Assembly: GCA_900128565.1 (NCBI GenBank)
Contig: LT636066.1
Span: 1-18,294, forward strand
Reading direction: 5' to 3'
DNA length: 18,294 bases
Source of the DNA: Stramenopiles sp. TOSAG23-6
Lineage: Eukaryota > Sar
How positions within the stretch are numbered: position 1 is the first letter of the stretch; the number at the start of each line of letters is the position of its first letter. The notes below the pieces were generated by a model. It had not been told where the DNA came from. It saw nothing but the letters and a program-made list of their open reading frames with translations, and ran no database searches. This document shows positions 1 through 8,500 of this stretch, one piece after another. The translations under genes were made by a program, and so were the position numbers.

Positions 1-72
1 AAAAAATTTGTTAGGTACAAAATTTCGTATGAAAAATAAATTCGATTTTTTTGTTTAAAAAAAAAATAAAAC
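1..72 (-). mobile_element. Introner-like element, copy E3 (partial intron of the leftmost gene)
   Basis: Read on the minus strand, the exon ends at GCAT and continues GTTTTATTTT, a T-rich stretch, ATCGAATTTATTTTT, then the core ATACGAAATTTTGTACC followed by TAAC (core at 10-34). The window ends a few bases later, so the 3' end and second direct repeat are not seen. It shares most of its length with copy E1 at 14710-14801 and has the same sense orientation relative to its host gene. Compared with E1 it lacks four bases right after the CATG junction, so its potential 5' splice site would be GTTTTA rather than GTATGT. That it is an intron is inferred from homology to E1 and E2 and from the reading frame soon degrading into AT-rich sequence. 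Confidence 0.75.
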
Positions 73-739
73 ATGCAGCTTTTTCTAACTTCAATAATCG
101 TTCACGCTGTCCCTTATTAGCAAATAGGGCGTCTTTGCCATATTCAAGGCATTTGGCTTCTTCTTCTCGGGCACTAGAAATCTTACCTGACGTGACATGT
201 TTCATACTTGCTGCATAAGAGTCGTCTCTCATTTTTTTACACCAGTCAACCTTATCTCGAAGTTGTTTTCTATGTTTTACATCCCAACAGCTTAGATAGT
301 GTACTAAAGGCTTTAGTAAGTAGTTTTCACCAAAGAGGGCACATTGAGCTTCTGCGTCGCCAGCTTGTTTAACATCTGCCTGGCATGCCTCAATCTGAGT
401 GCGTATCGTTTCCAAGATAGCCTCGTATGGTCCACCACGAGAATGAGACTCTAACTCGCGGACTTTTACGAGTAATTCGCCCAGTTGTGCACTTCCAGGA
501 GCGCGACGAAGAATCTCAACTAATTGTTCAGGATCCTGTTTTAATTCACCTTGCAAAACGACATTTGCAGCTTCTTCGTGTGCTGCAGCACTTCCTCCTG
601 TGGGAGTTGAGTTTACCTTTGCCGGTAAGTCTCCCGCACGTAACTCATCAGACGATTCTAAAACATCGCGATAAAAATTCTCTAAAATCACAGAAATAGG
701 CCCTAAACCAACTTCCTGGAGCATTGTTGATTCCTCCAT
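73..739 (-). CDS. Unrecognised charged helical protein, 5' exon (partial)
   Basis: Exon of about 222 residues starting at the ATG that reads MEESTMLQEVG. The frame is open about 29 codons further upstream but only from a TTG, so this ATG is the best start. A second in-frame ATG lies five codons on. The protein is soluble-looking, with no signal peptide or membrane segment. The first third has an Ala/Gly/Ser-rich linker; the rest is predicted helical and rich in Glu, Lys and Arg. Five scattered Cys occur in the second half (EACQ, AQCALF, LSCWD, VDWCKK, AKCLEY). The coding frame reaches LLKLEKAA and then enters intron copy E3; the 3' exons lie outside the window. I do not recognise the family and assign no function. 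It is divergent from the MANF-like gene and shares a 264-bp upstream region with it. Confidence 0.7.
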
Positions 740-1003
740 GTATGAACAATATTGAAACAATTCTTTCTGATGAGAGAATTCAAAAGGCAATGATGAAGTT
801 TTTTTTCTCCTTTTTGTTTGATGCAATAATTAAAATTTGATTATTATTTTTCATTTTTTTTTATTTGAATCTTCAGTTACACAGACGTTCCCGGGTACCC
901 GTGTATTTATTTGCGACGATGCAGCTTAGTTCCTCTCACTCAGGATCTCGCGACGAGATTCATTTCTATACAGCACACTCAAGAACAACAAACGAAAATT
1001 ACA
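740..1003. promoter_or_regulatory. Divergent intergenic region between the unrecognised gene and the MANF-like gene
   Basis: 264 bp separate the two divergent start codons, so both promoters must lie here. The MANF side has a small palindrome CGGGTACCCG near 891-900 and a CTCGCGACGAG motif near 946-956. I see no convincing TATA box or CCAAT box. Open reading continues upstream of the MANF ATG to 911, but that part has no methionine-led signal sequence and reads as 5' UTR. Confidence 0.4.
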
Positions 1004-1507
1004 ATGCGTGCTTCCTTATTTATAGTCATTGGCATAATAGCATTCGTCACTCCGTGGACAGAAGCAAGAAAAAAAACTGCAGATCCAAAGGATTGCGAAG
1101 TATGTATTAAGGTTTTGGAAGGAATTGAAGAGACCTTAGAGAAAAAAGATAGGAAGGAACTCACTGTTATGGAAAATAAGATCGAGAAGTATTGCAAAAA
1201 GAAGACTCTAGATCGGAAACAAAAGAAAGTATGCTACTACATCTTGCCAATCAAACGTGAGGTATCTAAACCATTGAAAATGCGAATGACGGCAAAAGAA
1301 ATATGTTCAAGAAAACTGAAGAAGAAAAGTGCTGACATCTGCTCAGTAAAGTACAAAGTAAAAACTACCGCTGATACGGACTACTCTAAGATGCGTGTCA
1401 AGCACCTCAAAGCTGTCCTCTCTGAACGCGGTGTTTCATGCACTGGATGTCTCGAAAAGACAGATTACGTCAAAAAGGCGATAGAAACTGCTCATATGGA
1501 TTTATAA
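1004..1507 (+). CDS. MANF/ARMET-like secretory-pathway protein
   Basis: Protein of 167 residues starting at MRASLFIVIGIIAF, a clear signal peptide likely cleaved near TEA-RKK (about residue 22). The mature part has eight cysteines in the MANF/CDNF pattern: an N-terminal saposin-like lobe opening with DCEVC, two Cys in the middle (EKYC, KVCYY), two more (KEIC, ADIC), then a C-terminal SAP-like lobe (KMRVKHLKAVLSERG) carrying the hallmark CTGC (CXXC) followed by LEKTDYVKKAIE. The length suits MANF precursors. The last four residues, HMDL, resemble a KDEL-type ER retrieval tail. In animals, MANF acts in the ER under unfolded-protein stress, binds the BiP chaperone and can be secreted. I infer an ER homeostasis role here. 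The upstream in-frame codons (from 911) were rejected because the signal peptide begins at this ATG. A single intronless exon; divergent from its left neighbour. Confidence 0.85.
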   Translation: MRASLFIVIGIIAFVTPWTEARKKTADPKDCEVCIKVLEGIEETLEKKDRKELTVMENKIEKYCKKKTLDRKQKKVCYYILPIKREVSKPLKMRMTAKEICSRKLKKKSADICSVKYKVKTTADTDYSKMRVKHLKAVLSERGVSCTGCLEKTDYVKKAIETAHMDL

Positions 1508-1793
1508 AAACTATTGAGTTGGCTTTTGCACTTGCAAATTATTTTTATTTAGTATGTGAAAAGTAAACTTTGCTGTTTATTAAAAATAAATATGTGTGTG
1601 ACACGTATATTCTTTTCATAATTATTATTTTACATAAAAAAGAAGAAACCTGTGCCTTTTGGGTTTTGAAACGAATCAAACAAATATATTGTTTTGTTAG
1701 ATTTGTTAGATGCCAGAGGAATCTTTGATGGTGCAACAACAAGTGGTGCCACTAGCAAATTCGATTGTTTATAAATTTAATACAACGCAGACA
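1508..1793. other. Convergent 3' region between MANF-like and F-box-like genes
   Basis: 286 bp without a supported gene. An AATAAA at 1585-1590, about 80 bases after the MANF-like stop, is the likely polyadenylation signal for that gene. The rest is AT-rich 3' UTR of the two convergent genes. A short near-repeat (TTTGTTAGATTTGTTAGAT, 1694-1712) resembles only the TTTGTTAG edge of the introner core and lacks the palindrome, so it is not called a copy. Confidence 0.4.
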
Positions 1794-2791
1794 TTATACT
1801 CTATCATCCAACCATTCCAGGCTTAGTAATTTGGTTTCCTGACAAACAGTTCTGTATCTAACCCAACAACTATCCTGTAGTGTGTATTTTTCAAATAAAA
1901 TAAAGAGAAAATATGAGTACAAACAGAAATTTATCCTAAAAAAAAGAAACTTTGACTTTAAAAATGTGTACATGAACCTACCAGTTGCCAACCCCAGTCG
2001 CCGAGTCTTCTTATTTTGAGAGATGGCCAACGATTCACCTGAATAAACTGACCTCTCACTCGTTTACCATCTTCAGTACGACTCTTTGTAAAACGCCAGG
2101 AAATATCTGGATAATCTTGTTTTATTTGTCTTTCAAGTTCTGTTTGTTGACTCTGCGATGCATTGACGATACTCCGCTGTCCATTAGAAATGGTAAATTT
2201 AACTAACATTGGACCAGGAAATCGATGATCACTTTGATCAACCAGAGAGTCTGTGGAAACTATCGGAGGAAAATACTTATCAGTTGTCCTCAAGGGATCA
2301 ACATACTCTGCAGATAAACACATTATTTCATCTTCGTCCATATTTTCTATTCGATCATCTAAGTCTTCGATCAAACTAATAGATGTTTGTAATTCCCATG
2401 ATGGGTCTAAACTTGTCCAGTATTGTCCAGCTTGAAGTTTGAATCGAAAGGCAAATATTAGTTCGCTAAAGTCTTCGTCACATAGTGTTTTTCTCATTGA
2501 ATCAATAGTTGCCTGAATAAAAGAATCTCTAGAAGGAGCTTTGCGAAACCGAAGTGGAACATAAGCCTTTGTATCCCATAATTTTGAACATATACTAAAC
2601 CACAAATAATCGGCGCTACATTCAACGAACCAGGCTTGATTTGTCGCTCCAAGCGAACAAAGGGCTTTCGTGTCTAAATAATTTTTCAATAAATGGGTAC
2701 ACAGATCACCTCCTAATGTACTAAGAGTATCTTCCATAGCAGTGGTACGCACTACACACCTCTTTTTCAATGGCTGAGGCATTGTGGTCAT
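1794..2791 (-). CDS. F-box-like protein with one GT-AG intron
   Basis: Two exons, 2791..1982 and 1874..1794, give 296 residues starting MTTMPQPLKKR. The intron (1875-1981, 107 bp) is canonical: CTG then GTAGGT at the 5' side, and CACTACAG then GAT at the 3' side, phase 0, joining GWGWQL to DSCWVRYRT. Without splicing the frame stops at THF. Residues about 27-75 (LCTHLLKNYLDTKALCSLG..NQAWF..CSADYLWFSICSKLW) have the spacing of an F-box: a leucine-rich start, an LCSLG helix, and Trp near the end. The C-terminal half (FTISNGQRSIV..., ISWRF..., GQFIQVNRWPSLKIRR) looks like a beta-rich folded domain I cannot name. If it is an F-box protein, it would be a substrate adaptor in an SCF ubiquitin ligase; that is inference. 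Its intron lacks the introner core. Confidence 0.6.
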
Positions 2792-3263
2792 ATATTATTT
2801 GAAATATATCAAATGAGTGTCTGTTGCTCAGGACAGGAAGAACTCTCAAAACACAAGAATTAGTGTAGCATAATTTAATATATCCTGAAAATTTACGTGT
2901 GTGACAGTGACACAAGAAGGATTTAGATTAGGGTTATGACAGCACAGCAGATGCAGGTATAATAAATTCCAAATAATGGCCAAACTTTTGTGGTCACTTT
3001 TGGAAATTTCAAATTTGAATTTTTCTTTTGCCATCATTCATCATTGCATGAAAATTAAATCAATAAAGCAATGTATTACATTTTTGGAAAGTCTACAAAT
3101 TTATTCTTCAATTAATAAGTAATTTTAATTAAGTTCATAATTTTTACTTTAACAATCAAGAAATAAAAATTGCGTAGTGTAAGTCTGCGACTTCTTATTT
3201 GCCGGAGTGAAATTGGGGGAAATATGTACACTCGTTCCGACAGATAATAGCAAATGAATCCAA
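2792..3263. other. Intergenic region between the F-box-like and ABM-like genes
   Basis: 472 bp between two minus-strand genes. It must contain the 3' UTR of the ABM-like gene and the promoter of the F-box-like gene. A minus-strand AATAAA (plus TTTATT at 3100-3105) lies about 160 bases after the ABM-like stop and may be its poly(A) signal. Short open frames here are AT-rich, without recognisable domains. I see no RNA gene or repeat. Confidence 0.35.
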
Positions 3264-3866
3264 TTAGTTTCCACCACGGACAGCAGAAACGACTTGATCA
3301 CCACCCCACGCGGAAAGGCTCTTCTTCCACCATTCGACTTGCCCAGGGTCGACACAGCATCGAATCGATTTCATGTCAGCATGAGCCATAATTTTGACGT
3401 ATGATGGAAAGCAGTGACCAATGTGAGCATCCTAGGGTGTGTTTAGTTATATCTATTCAATATTGATTAGATTAGCATGAAATATGTATATGAAAAAAAT
3501 ATGTGTTTGCAAAATAAAGAATTGTGAAACCATTCGTGAAAGAAGACGAAGCATATATTTTTGGGAACTTACCATAACAGAAGGACCCTCCATATTGTCA
3601 AAGAAGAGCATTTCATCACCTTCAACGGAATAGAAAAAGGAAAGTTTTCCAGGGGTTGCCTTGGCAAATTTTCCGTAGCGATCAAGGTCGTCGAGCAAGT
3701 CATCCATTTTGTGACCTTCTTTCAGCTTGAGGGTGTAGTGCATGGAGCAAGGTTTGCCCTTTGGCTCAACACGACCTGCAGCAATAGCATCAACCGATTT
3801 CTTTGCTTGTGCTTCAGGTAATCCGCATCCTGTCAAGAATTCTACAGTAGGGCTTTCTTGGCTCAT
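3264..3866 (-). CDS. Small ABM-like (dimeric alpha-beta barrel) protein, one GT-AG intron
   Basis: Two exons, 3866..3573 and 3431..3264, give 153 residues (MSQESPTVEF... to ...SAVRGGN). The intron (3432-3572, 141 bp) starts GTAAGT right after ATG and ends CCCTAG before GAT; it has an AACTAAAC branch-like site near the 3' end. Residues about 37-125 (PCSMHYTLKLKEGHK, GKLSFFYSVEGDEMLFFDNM, then H...H..F..Y) resemble the ABM/dimeric alpha-beta barrel pattern, where a strand ending in an E/D-x-aromatic motif precedes a helix and a histidine. Families with this fold include monooxygenases, but no specific reaction can be claimed. GTC- and AAG-type codons are frequent, suggesting strong expression. 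Divergent from the Nab2-like gene. The fold call is moderate; the gene structure is strong. Confidence 0.7.
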
Positions 3867-4151
3867 TTTTATATACTTCTTCTTTTTACTTTCTTGAATT
3901 ATTGTATTCTTCGAATAAAATATGACAACAATTGGCTGTTAAAAGTGAAAAGAAGATTTTCGACAAGAAAAAAAAAATCTTTTAAAGCCAATTTTTGACC
4001 TCGACAAAAACACAAACCTGCTTTTGTGATCGAATCGTACGTTGTTGTTCAGCCAATTTTTATTGGATTTGAGATCAGCACGCACGTTGAATTCCTTCTT
4101 TAGTTTAGAGTATATAAGAAATTTTTAACTTGTTGGGCGTGATTTATCATC
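3867..4151. promoter_or_regulatory. Divergent promoter with CCAAT boxes and TATA box
   Basis: 285 bp serve both the ABM-like gene (minus) and the Nab2-like gene (plus). AGCCAAT occurs on the plus strand at 3986-3992 and 4051-4057, and in reverse (ATTGGCT) at 3931-3937. The second plus copy forms the palindrome CCAATTTTTATTGG at 4053-4066. TATATAAG at 4111-4118 lies about 34 bases before the plus-strand ATG at 4152, implying a very short 5' UTR. CCAAT boxes are bound by NF-Y in most eukaryotes; that reading is by analogy. Confidence 0.6.
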
Positions 4152-5393
4152 ATGATAGACAGCAAATTTCGTTTAGCGAAGAAACTCGACGCTTTCAAAA
4201 AGGCGAAGATTGAATCTGGATTAAAAGTTACGCTCAAGGAGCACGTTGATGAAGAAGTCGACAGTGTTTTGGTAGACTACATCCTAGTAATGATTCAAAA
4301 TCGTCAAGACCTTGGTCATATTGAGAAGGCTTTGAAGGAACTTATTCCAGAAGCCCAAGCCTCTGCAGTGGTGACATGGATTTACGGTGCTTTAGAGCCT
4401 TTTAACGGCAAGAAACTTGAAAGTCGTTCAGGGAGGAGGTCGCGCGATGAAAGACGTAGAAGTAATAGTAGAGAACGCTACAGAGAACGTGATCGTGATT
4501 ATTCACGACGAAACAACAGAACAAATTCACGACGGCATAGTCCGCGTCGCAGTCCACGGCGACACAGTCCACCCCGACGTGATCCACCCCGACGTGATCC
4601 ACCTCGACGTGATCCACCCAGTCCACGAAATGATTCAAGACATCAATCCAGTAAACGAGACGATGGAACGCGTTTAGACCTGAATGCTCCACTTACCTCT
4701 CGTGCCCTTAGACGAAATAGTACTAAACGTAAACGTGAATTGGAAAAGAAAATGGGTATTGATCTAAAACACGCTAATCCAGGGCCTTTGTACGATGAAA
4801 ATGGAAAGGAAATCCCTGATGAATCCTACGATGAAAATGGAAATTTAATCCCCAATAGTTCATCCGCAGTGGAGCTTGCTGAGTTTAGTGAAGCTCCGTA
4901 TCATAAAAAGTTTATGACGGCTAGAGGCAGAGGTAGAGGTAGAGGACGTGGCAGAGGTAGAGGTAGAGGTAGAGGTAGAGGACGTGGCAGAGGTAGAGGT
5001 AGAGGTAGAGGGCGTGGTAGAGGGCGTGGCTTTAAATCATGGTCAACTTGGACATCAGAAGATGGAGACACGTCTGAAAATAATGAGGTAAAAGAAAAAG
5101 TTTCGATGGATACTGCTCTGAGTACTGAAAGGACCCCAAAGTCTGAGTGGGTTTCTTTTGAGGGTGGTCGAGGTAGAGGTAGAGGGCGTGGCAGAGGACG
5201 TGGCAGAGGGCGTGGCAGAGGTCGAGGGCGTGGTAGAGGTAGAGGTAGAGGAAGGGGCAGAGGTTTAGTAGGTTATGGCAGTTTTAAAAGTATGACTTGG
5301 ACCCTCGGTGTGGATGATGAGGCATCTGCTAAAACGCTGTCAGACACTTTACCAAGTACTCCGCCGCGTGTAGATAATGAAGCTACAGAATGA
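4152..5393 (+). CDS. Nab2/ZC3H14-like N-terminal domain protein with RS-like and long Gly-Arg repeats
   Basis: Intronless, 413 residues. Residues 1-85 (SKFRLAKKLDAF, DEEVDSVLVDYILVMIQNR, IEKALKELIP, VVTWIYGALE) look like the helical PWI-like N-terminal domain of Nab2/ZC3H14 poly(A)-RNA-binding proteins. Residues about 93-170 are Arg/Ser/Asp-rich with RRDPP triplicated. The middle has two DENG motifs (YDENGKEIPDE, YDENGNLIPN). Two uninterrupted Gly-Arg runs follow, residues 258-293 (18 units) and 340-371 (16 units), separated by an acidic Trp-containing linker whose SWSTWTSEDG is echoed as SMTWTLGVDD after the second run. No CCCH zinc fingers are seen, unlike Nab2 itself. Likely nuclear, RNA-binding, perhaps in mRNA export or granules (inference). 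The ATG lies 34 bases after a TATA box. Confidence 0.75.
   Translation: MIDSKFRLAKKLDAFKKAKIESGLKVTLKEHVDEEVDSVLVDYILVMIQNRQDLGHIEKALKELIPEAQASAVVTWIYGALEPFNGKKLESRSGRRSRDERRRSNSRERYRERDRDYSRRNNRTNSRRHSPRRSPRRHSPPRRDPPRRDPPRRDPPSPRNDSRHQSSKRDDGTRLDLNAPLTSRALRRNSTKRKRELEKKMGIDLKHANPGPLYDENGKEIPDESYDENGNLIPNSSSAVELAEFSEAPYHKKFMTARGRGRGRGRGRGRGRGRGRGRGRGRGRGRGRGRGRGFKSWSTWTSEDGDTSENNEVKEKVSMDTALSTERTPKSEWVSFEGGRGRGRGRGRGRGRGRGRGRGRGRGRGRGRGRGLVGYGSFKSMTWTLGVDDEASAKTLSDTLPSTPPRVDNEATE
4575..4619 (+). repeat. Three tandem copies of a 15-bp unit in the Nab2-like gene
   Basis: CGACGTGATCCACCY is repeated three times without gaps and encodes the RRDPP repeats. The near-perfect DNA identity indicates recent unit expansion rather than selection on protein alone. 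Confidence 0.9.
4923..5030 (+). repeat. Gly-Arg dipeptide repeat, block 1
   Basis: Hexanucleotide-type repeat built from AGAGGT, CGTGGC and CGTGGT units, coding 18 consecutive Arg-Gly pairs. Internal blocks such as GACGTGGCAGAGGTAGAGGT recur, consistent with slippage and unequal exchange. Confidence 0.95.
5169..5264 (+). repeat. Gly-Arg dipeptide repeat, block 2
   Basis: Second run of 16 Arg-Gly pairs, built from the same AGAGGT and CGTGGC units as block 1 with a different order (more CGTGGC, one AGGGGC). Confidence 0.95.
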
Positions 5394-5436
5394 TATTTAT
5401 TTGTAGATATTGAAGTTACAGAATAGATATTTGTTG
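5371..5436 (+). repeat. 33-bp tandem duplication across the stop codon of the Nab2-like gene
   Basis: TAGATAATGAAGCTACAGAA at 5371 is followed 33 bases later by TAGATATTGAAGTTACAGAA. The second copy is in frame beyond the TGA stop and would encode VDIEVTE followed by TAG, mirroring the real tail VDNEATE. Confidence 0.8.
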
Positions 5437-5505
5437 GTATATTAAGGTTAATTGTTTTTATTCATAAATATATTTGTATTAAACAACAAATTACTGTCAT
5501 TTTTT
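5394..5505. other. Convergent 3' region with poly(A) signal for the HDAC gene
   Basis: 112 bp between the stops of two convergent genes. Minus-strand AATAAA (plus TTTATT at 5457-5462) lies 44 bases after the HDAC-gene stop and is its likely poly(A) signal. No perfect AATAAA is seen for the plus gene. The 3' UTRs must overlap or nearly touch. Confidence 0.5.
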
Positions 5506-8500
5506 TCATATTTCTGCTAGACCAAAGACATTATCTGGTTTTCTGAGCGATGTCACATGAGCCACAACACATCGCGATAGTGCTGATCGTTTACCATCTG
5601 TATTATAACCACCTTCTAAACATGAAATAAGGCGCCCGTTGCATGCCGCACCAGGTCTCTCTGCTACCTGAAGAACTTGACGAGTAACCCATGCAATATC
5701 ATGTTCTCGCAAGCCCAATTGACCTCCGAGAGGATCCTTTGTGTGTGCATCAAACCCAGCAGAAATGAATATTACTTCAGGATCAAAGTCTAAAAGTGCC
5801 GGAATCAATTGTTTTTCTACAGCCCGACGCCATCCAAGTCTTCCTCGGAGTTCCTTGCTCTCCTCTCCTGATGATCCATCTGGATCGCAGCAATCATCTA
5901 TATCCATTCCAGAATTTTGTTTTGTTGCATTTTGAACTGGGACAGTACTTAGTTTTGTTGCATTTTGAACTGAGCCAAAGCTAGATTTTCTACCCGATTT
6001 TTTACTTCTCGAGGAAGAAGGCGAAATCGCCTTAGAAATAGAACTCCTAAATCCACGTGAATTCCCTACGTTCAATGATGATGGATTATGAAAAAATATT
6101 TAAAAAAAAAAAAACTAAAATTTGTTAGGTACAAAATTTCGTATGAAACAAAAATTAGACAAAAAATTGAAATGAAAACGTACATGGAGACTGTAGTGAT
6201 GACGGTATTAATGTTTGATTTGATTCCAAATTTGACTTCTGTACATCTTTAGGGGGGAGAATTCGAATAGTTACATACGACTGTTTTCGTTCATCTTTCA
6301 CATCGTATGGGAAAAACTCAAACGGTGCATCTGGCTCATTGCACATATGAATAGATGAGAAGAAAGCGTTTTTATCATGTTTGAGGATTTCTGCGGTACC
6401 ATTGCCGAAGTGTACATCAATATCTACAACAGCTACTTTAGTAATTCCCCACCGAATGCGCGAGTGTGTAATACCTAATGCTACATTATTTAGTAAACAA
6501 AATCCATGTGAAGTACACAACTGAGTACATCCATCCATTCCAGCATGGTGGCCTGGGGGGCGTATGCAACAGAAAACATTGTTGCTTTTGCCAGACATTA
6601 CAAGATCAACAGCTTGGCAAACAATCCCTGCAGCTTGTAATGCAGCAATTGGAGACATACCAGATACAAATGTATCGGTCGGATCGTCCAACATTTCTAA
6701 TGCTGCAGCCTCGGCAATCTCCTTCTTTGTTTTTTTCTTATTTTTTTTACTTGTACTACTAGCAAAAGATGTTGAGTCTTCTTCATAGCCTTCACTACTC
6801 GAAATGTTTAAAGAACCATCTGAAGTCAATTCTGTAGAAGATTTCCGAGTACCATCGACGCTATTCAATACTATTTGGTCTATACTTGATTCATCTATAC
6901 TTGTATCATTTTCATCAAGGTTCATCGGATTATTTGAAGTGTCATTGAGATTCTTATTACTCGTATTTATAAATTCAAGATTCCGTTGTGTTTTCAACTT
7001 GCTCAACATAATTAGATTAGATGGATCATTTGCAAACAACCAACACTCAACACCAGGATTCATAATTAAACTTTTGTAGTCTGTGTCACTTGAAGTTTGT
7101 GGAAGAAACTTAAATCGGTGTCGACCATCTACACTGTCGAATTCCATCACCTTTGCAATCTGCCACATCCCCGTAACTGCCTTGGACAAATATTTTTCCG
7201 TTTGGCTATATCTTTTCTTACTTGTTTTCACTCCCGTTGCTATTCCATCAGGCGAAAACTTTATCTCGTTGCTAGGAAGCTTTCGAGACCAATCCCATAG
7301 CCATATATCAACAAATCGGCCTACAAGATTCGATCCAAGCGGAAGCGAATTTGATTTCATTAAAACTCTTGCTTTATCTTTCGTGTCTATAGGATCAGCC
7401 CAAAGTTTGAATACGTTTGTTGACCTCATCACAAATGCTTCGAAACTATCAAGATCTTCTTTTTGTATTTTATCTGTATTTTCAATGCTATTTAAGTTCA
7501 AATCTTTCACAATGTGACCTATGGGGGGCTTAATTAAGATTGAATTGCTCAAGTTCTGATCGGTACTCGGCTTTATATCCACAGAAATTGTATTTGGCGT
7601 TGAAATTGACTCATTTTGTGAACCTTTTGGTGGTAATAACAGAGGTTCCAAGGGAATTGGTTCTGAACTTCGATTGCGACGTGCTATAGATGCAGTGTCG
7701 CGTAAATGTCCTAACCAAATTGGAGAGTGTATTAGTAAGATAGTCAATGGAGATGGTAAGACTAATTTACTTTCCCCTTCTGTAAAATGTAAAAATTCGG
7801 CCTCCTCTGTAATAGTCTCAATGCTACTTGAACGTTTCGGTCTTATTTCTGGCGACGAAGAATATTTTTCATTGTGTNGTGACACTTCGGACTTCAGTTC
7901 TGATGCGCTCAAATTTGAATTTGATCGAAGACGAATATGTCGTGACTCAGAATAAACTGTGTCTGAATTTGATTGAGAACGGGTAAGATGTGACACAGTA
8001 TCAAGTACATCTGAATTTGATCGAGTACGACTTACATTCTCAGGATTTGCGCTTGAACTTGAATAAGAACTAGAGTTTGAACTCGATCGAAGAGATCGAG
8101 TTACTTTAGACGTATCTGTAGTATTGTATCCTCCGCTGTCGCTTATAAGCGTAGGAGGTGGCGTTACATTAACATTGTTAAGTAAATTTTTTGATTTGCT
8201 CTTATACCTATTCGATGCGTATTGATGAACAAATAATTGACCAGTTCGAAGAGTAAATGTTTCAGCTTCTTCAGGAGGGTATGCACTAGAATTAACACCT
8301 CGTGATTTATGCGAAGAAGTATATTGTGGAAGTGGATCCAAATTAAGGATTGCATCCATGCTTTTAAGAACTCGTGCTGGTGTTTCTGGAAATCTATCTG
8401 GCAATCGGTGGCGTAAAGTTCCCGCGTGATATAAAACTGTAGTTGTTCTTAAAGAGTCTCCTGCACGAAGAATACCATCCCGAGAACCTGGATGCGATAA

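Noticed and set aside
740-826. Longer N-terminus of the leftmost gene up to 826
   Set aside because: The extension begins at TTG, not ATG, and is Lys/Arg-rich low-complexity sequence; the ATG at 739 is preferred.
911-1003. Longer N-terminus of the MANF-like protein starting at 911
   Set aside because: The hydrophobic signal peptide begins at the ATG at 1004; the extra 31 codons would bury it and look like 5' UTR.
1545-1742. Small minus-strand open frame in the MANF 3' region
   Set aside because: AT-rich, no domain, lies in the 3' UTR zone of two convergent genes.
1875-1981. Intron of the F-box-like gene as a possible introner copy
   Set aside because: It has ordinary GTAGGT and CAG ends, no palindromic core and no flanking repeat.
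3432-3572. Intron of the ABM-like gene as a possible introner copy
   Set aside because: It has ordinary GTAAGT and TAG ends and no shared core; the AACTAAAC motif is a common branch-site form.
4417-4677. Open frame on plus with repeats of HPDVIHPDV type
   Set aside because: It is another frame of the RRDPP-coding repeat; the repeats come from the 15-bp DNA unit and the other frame has the recognisable domain.
4923-5264. A CRISPR-like or satellite array
   Set aside because: The repeat is a coding hexanucleotide run without spacers, in a eukaryotic gene.
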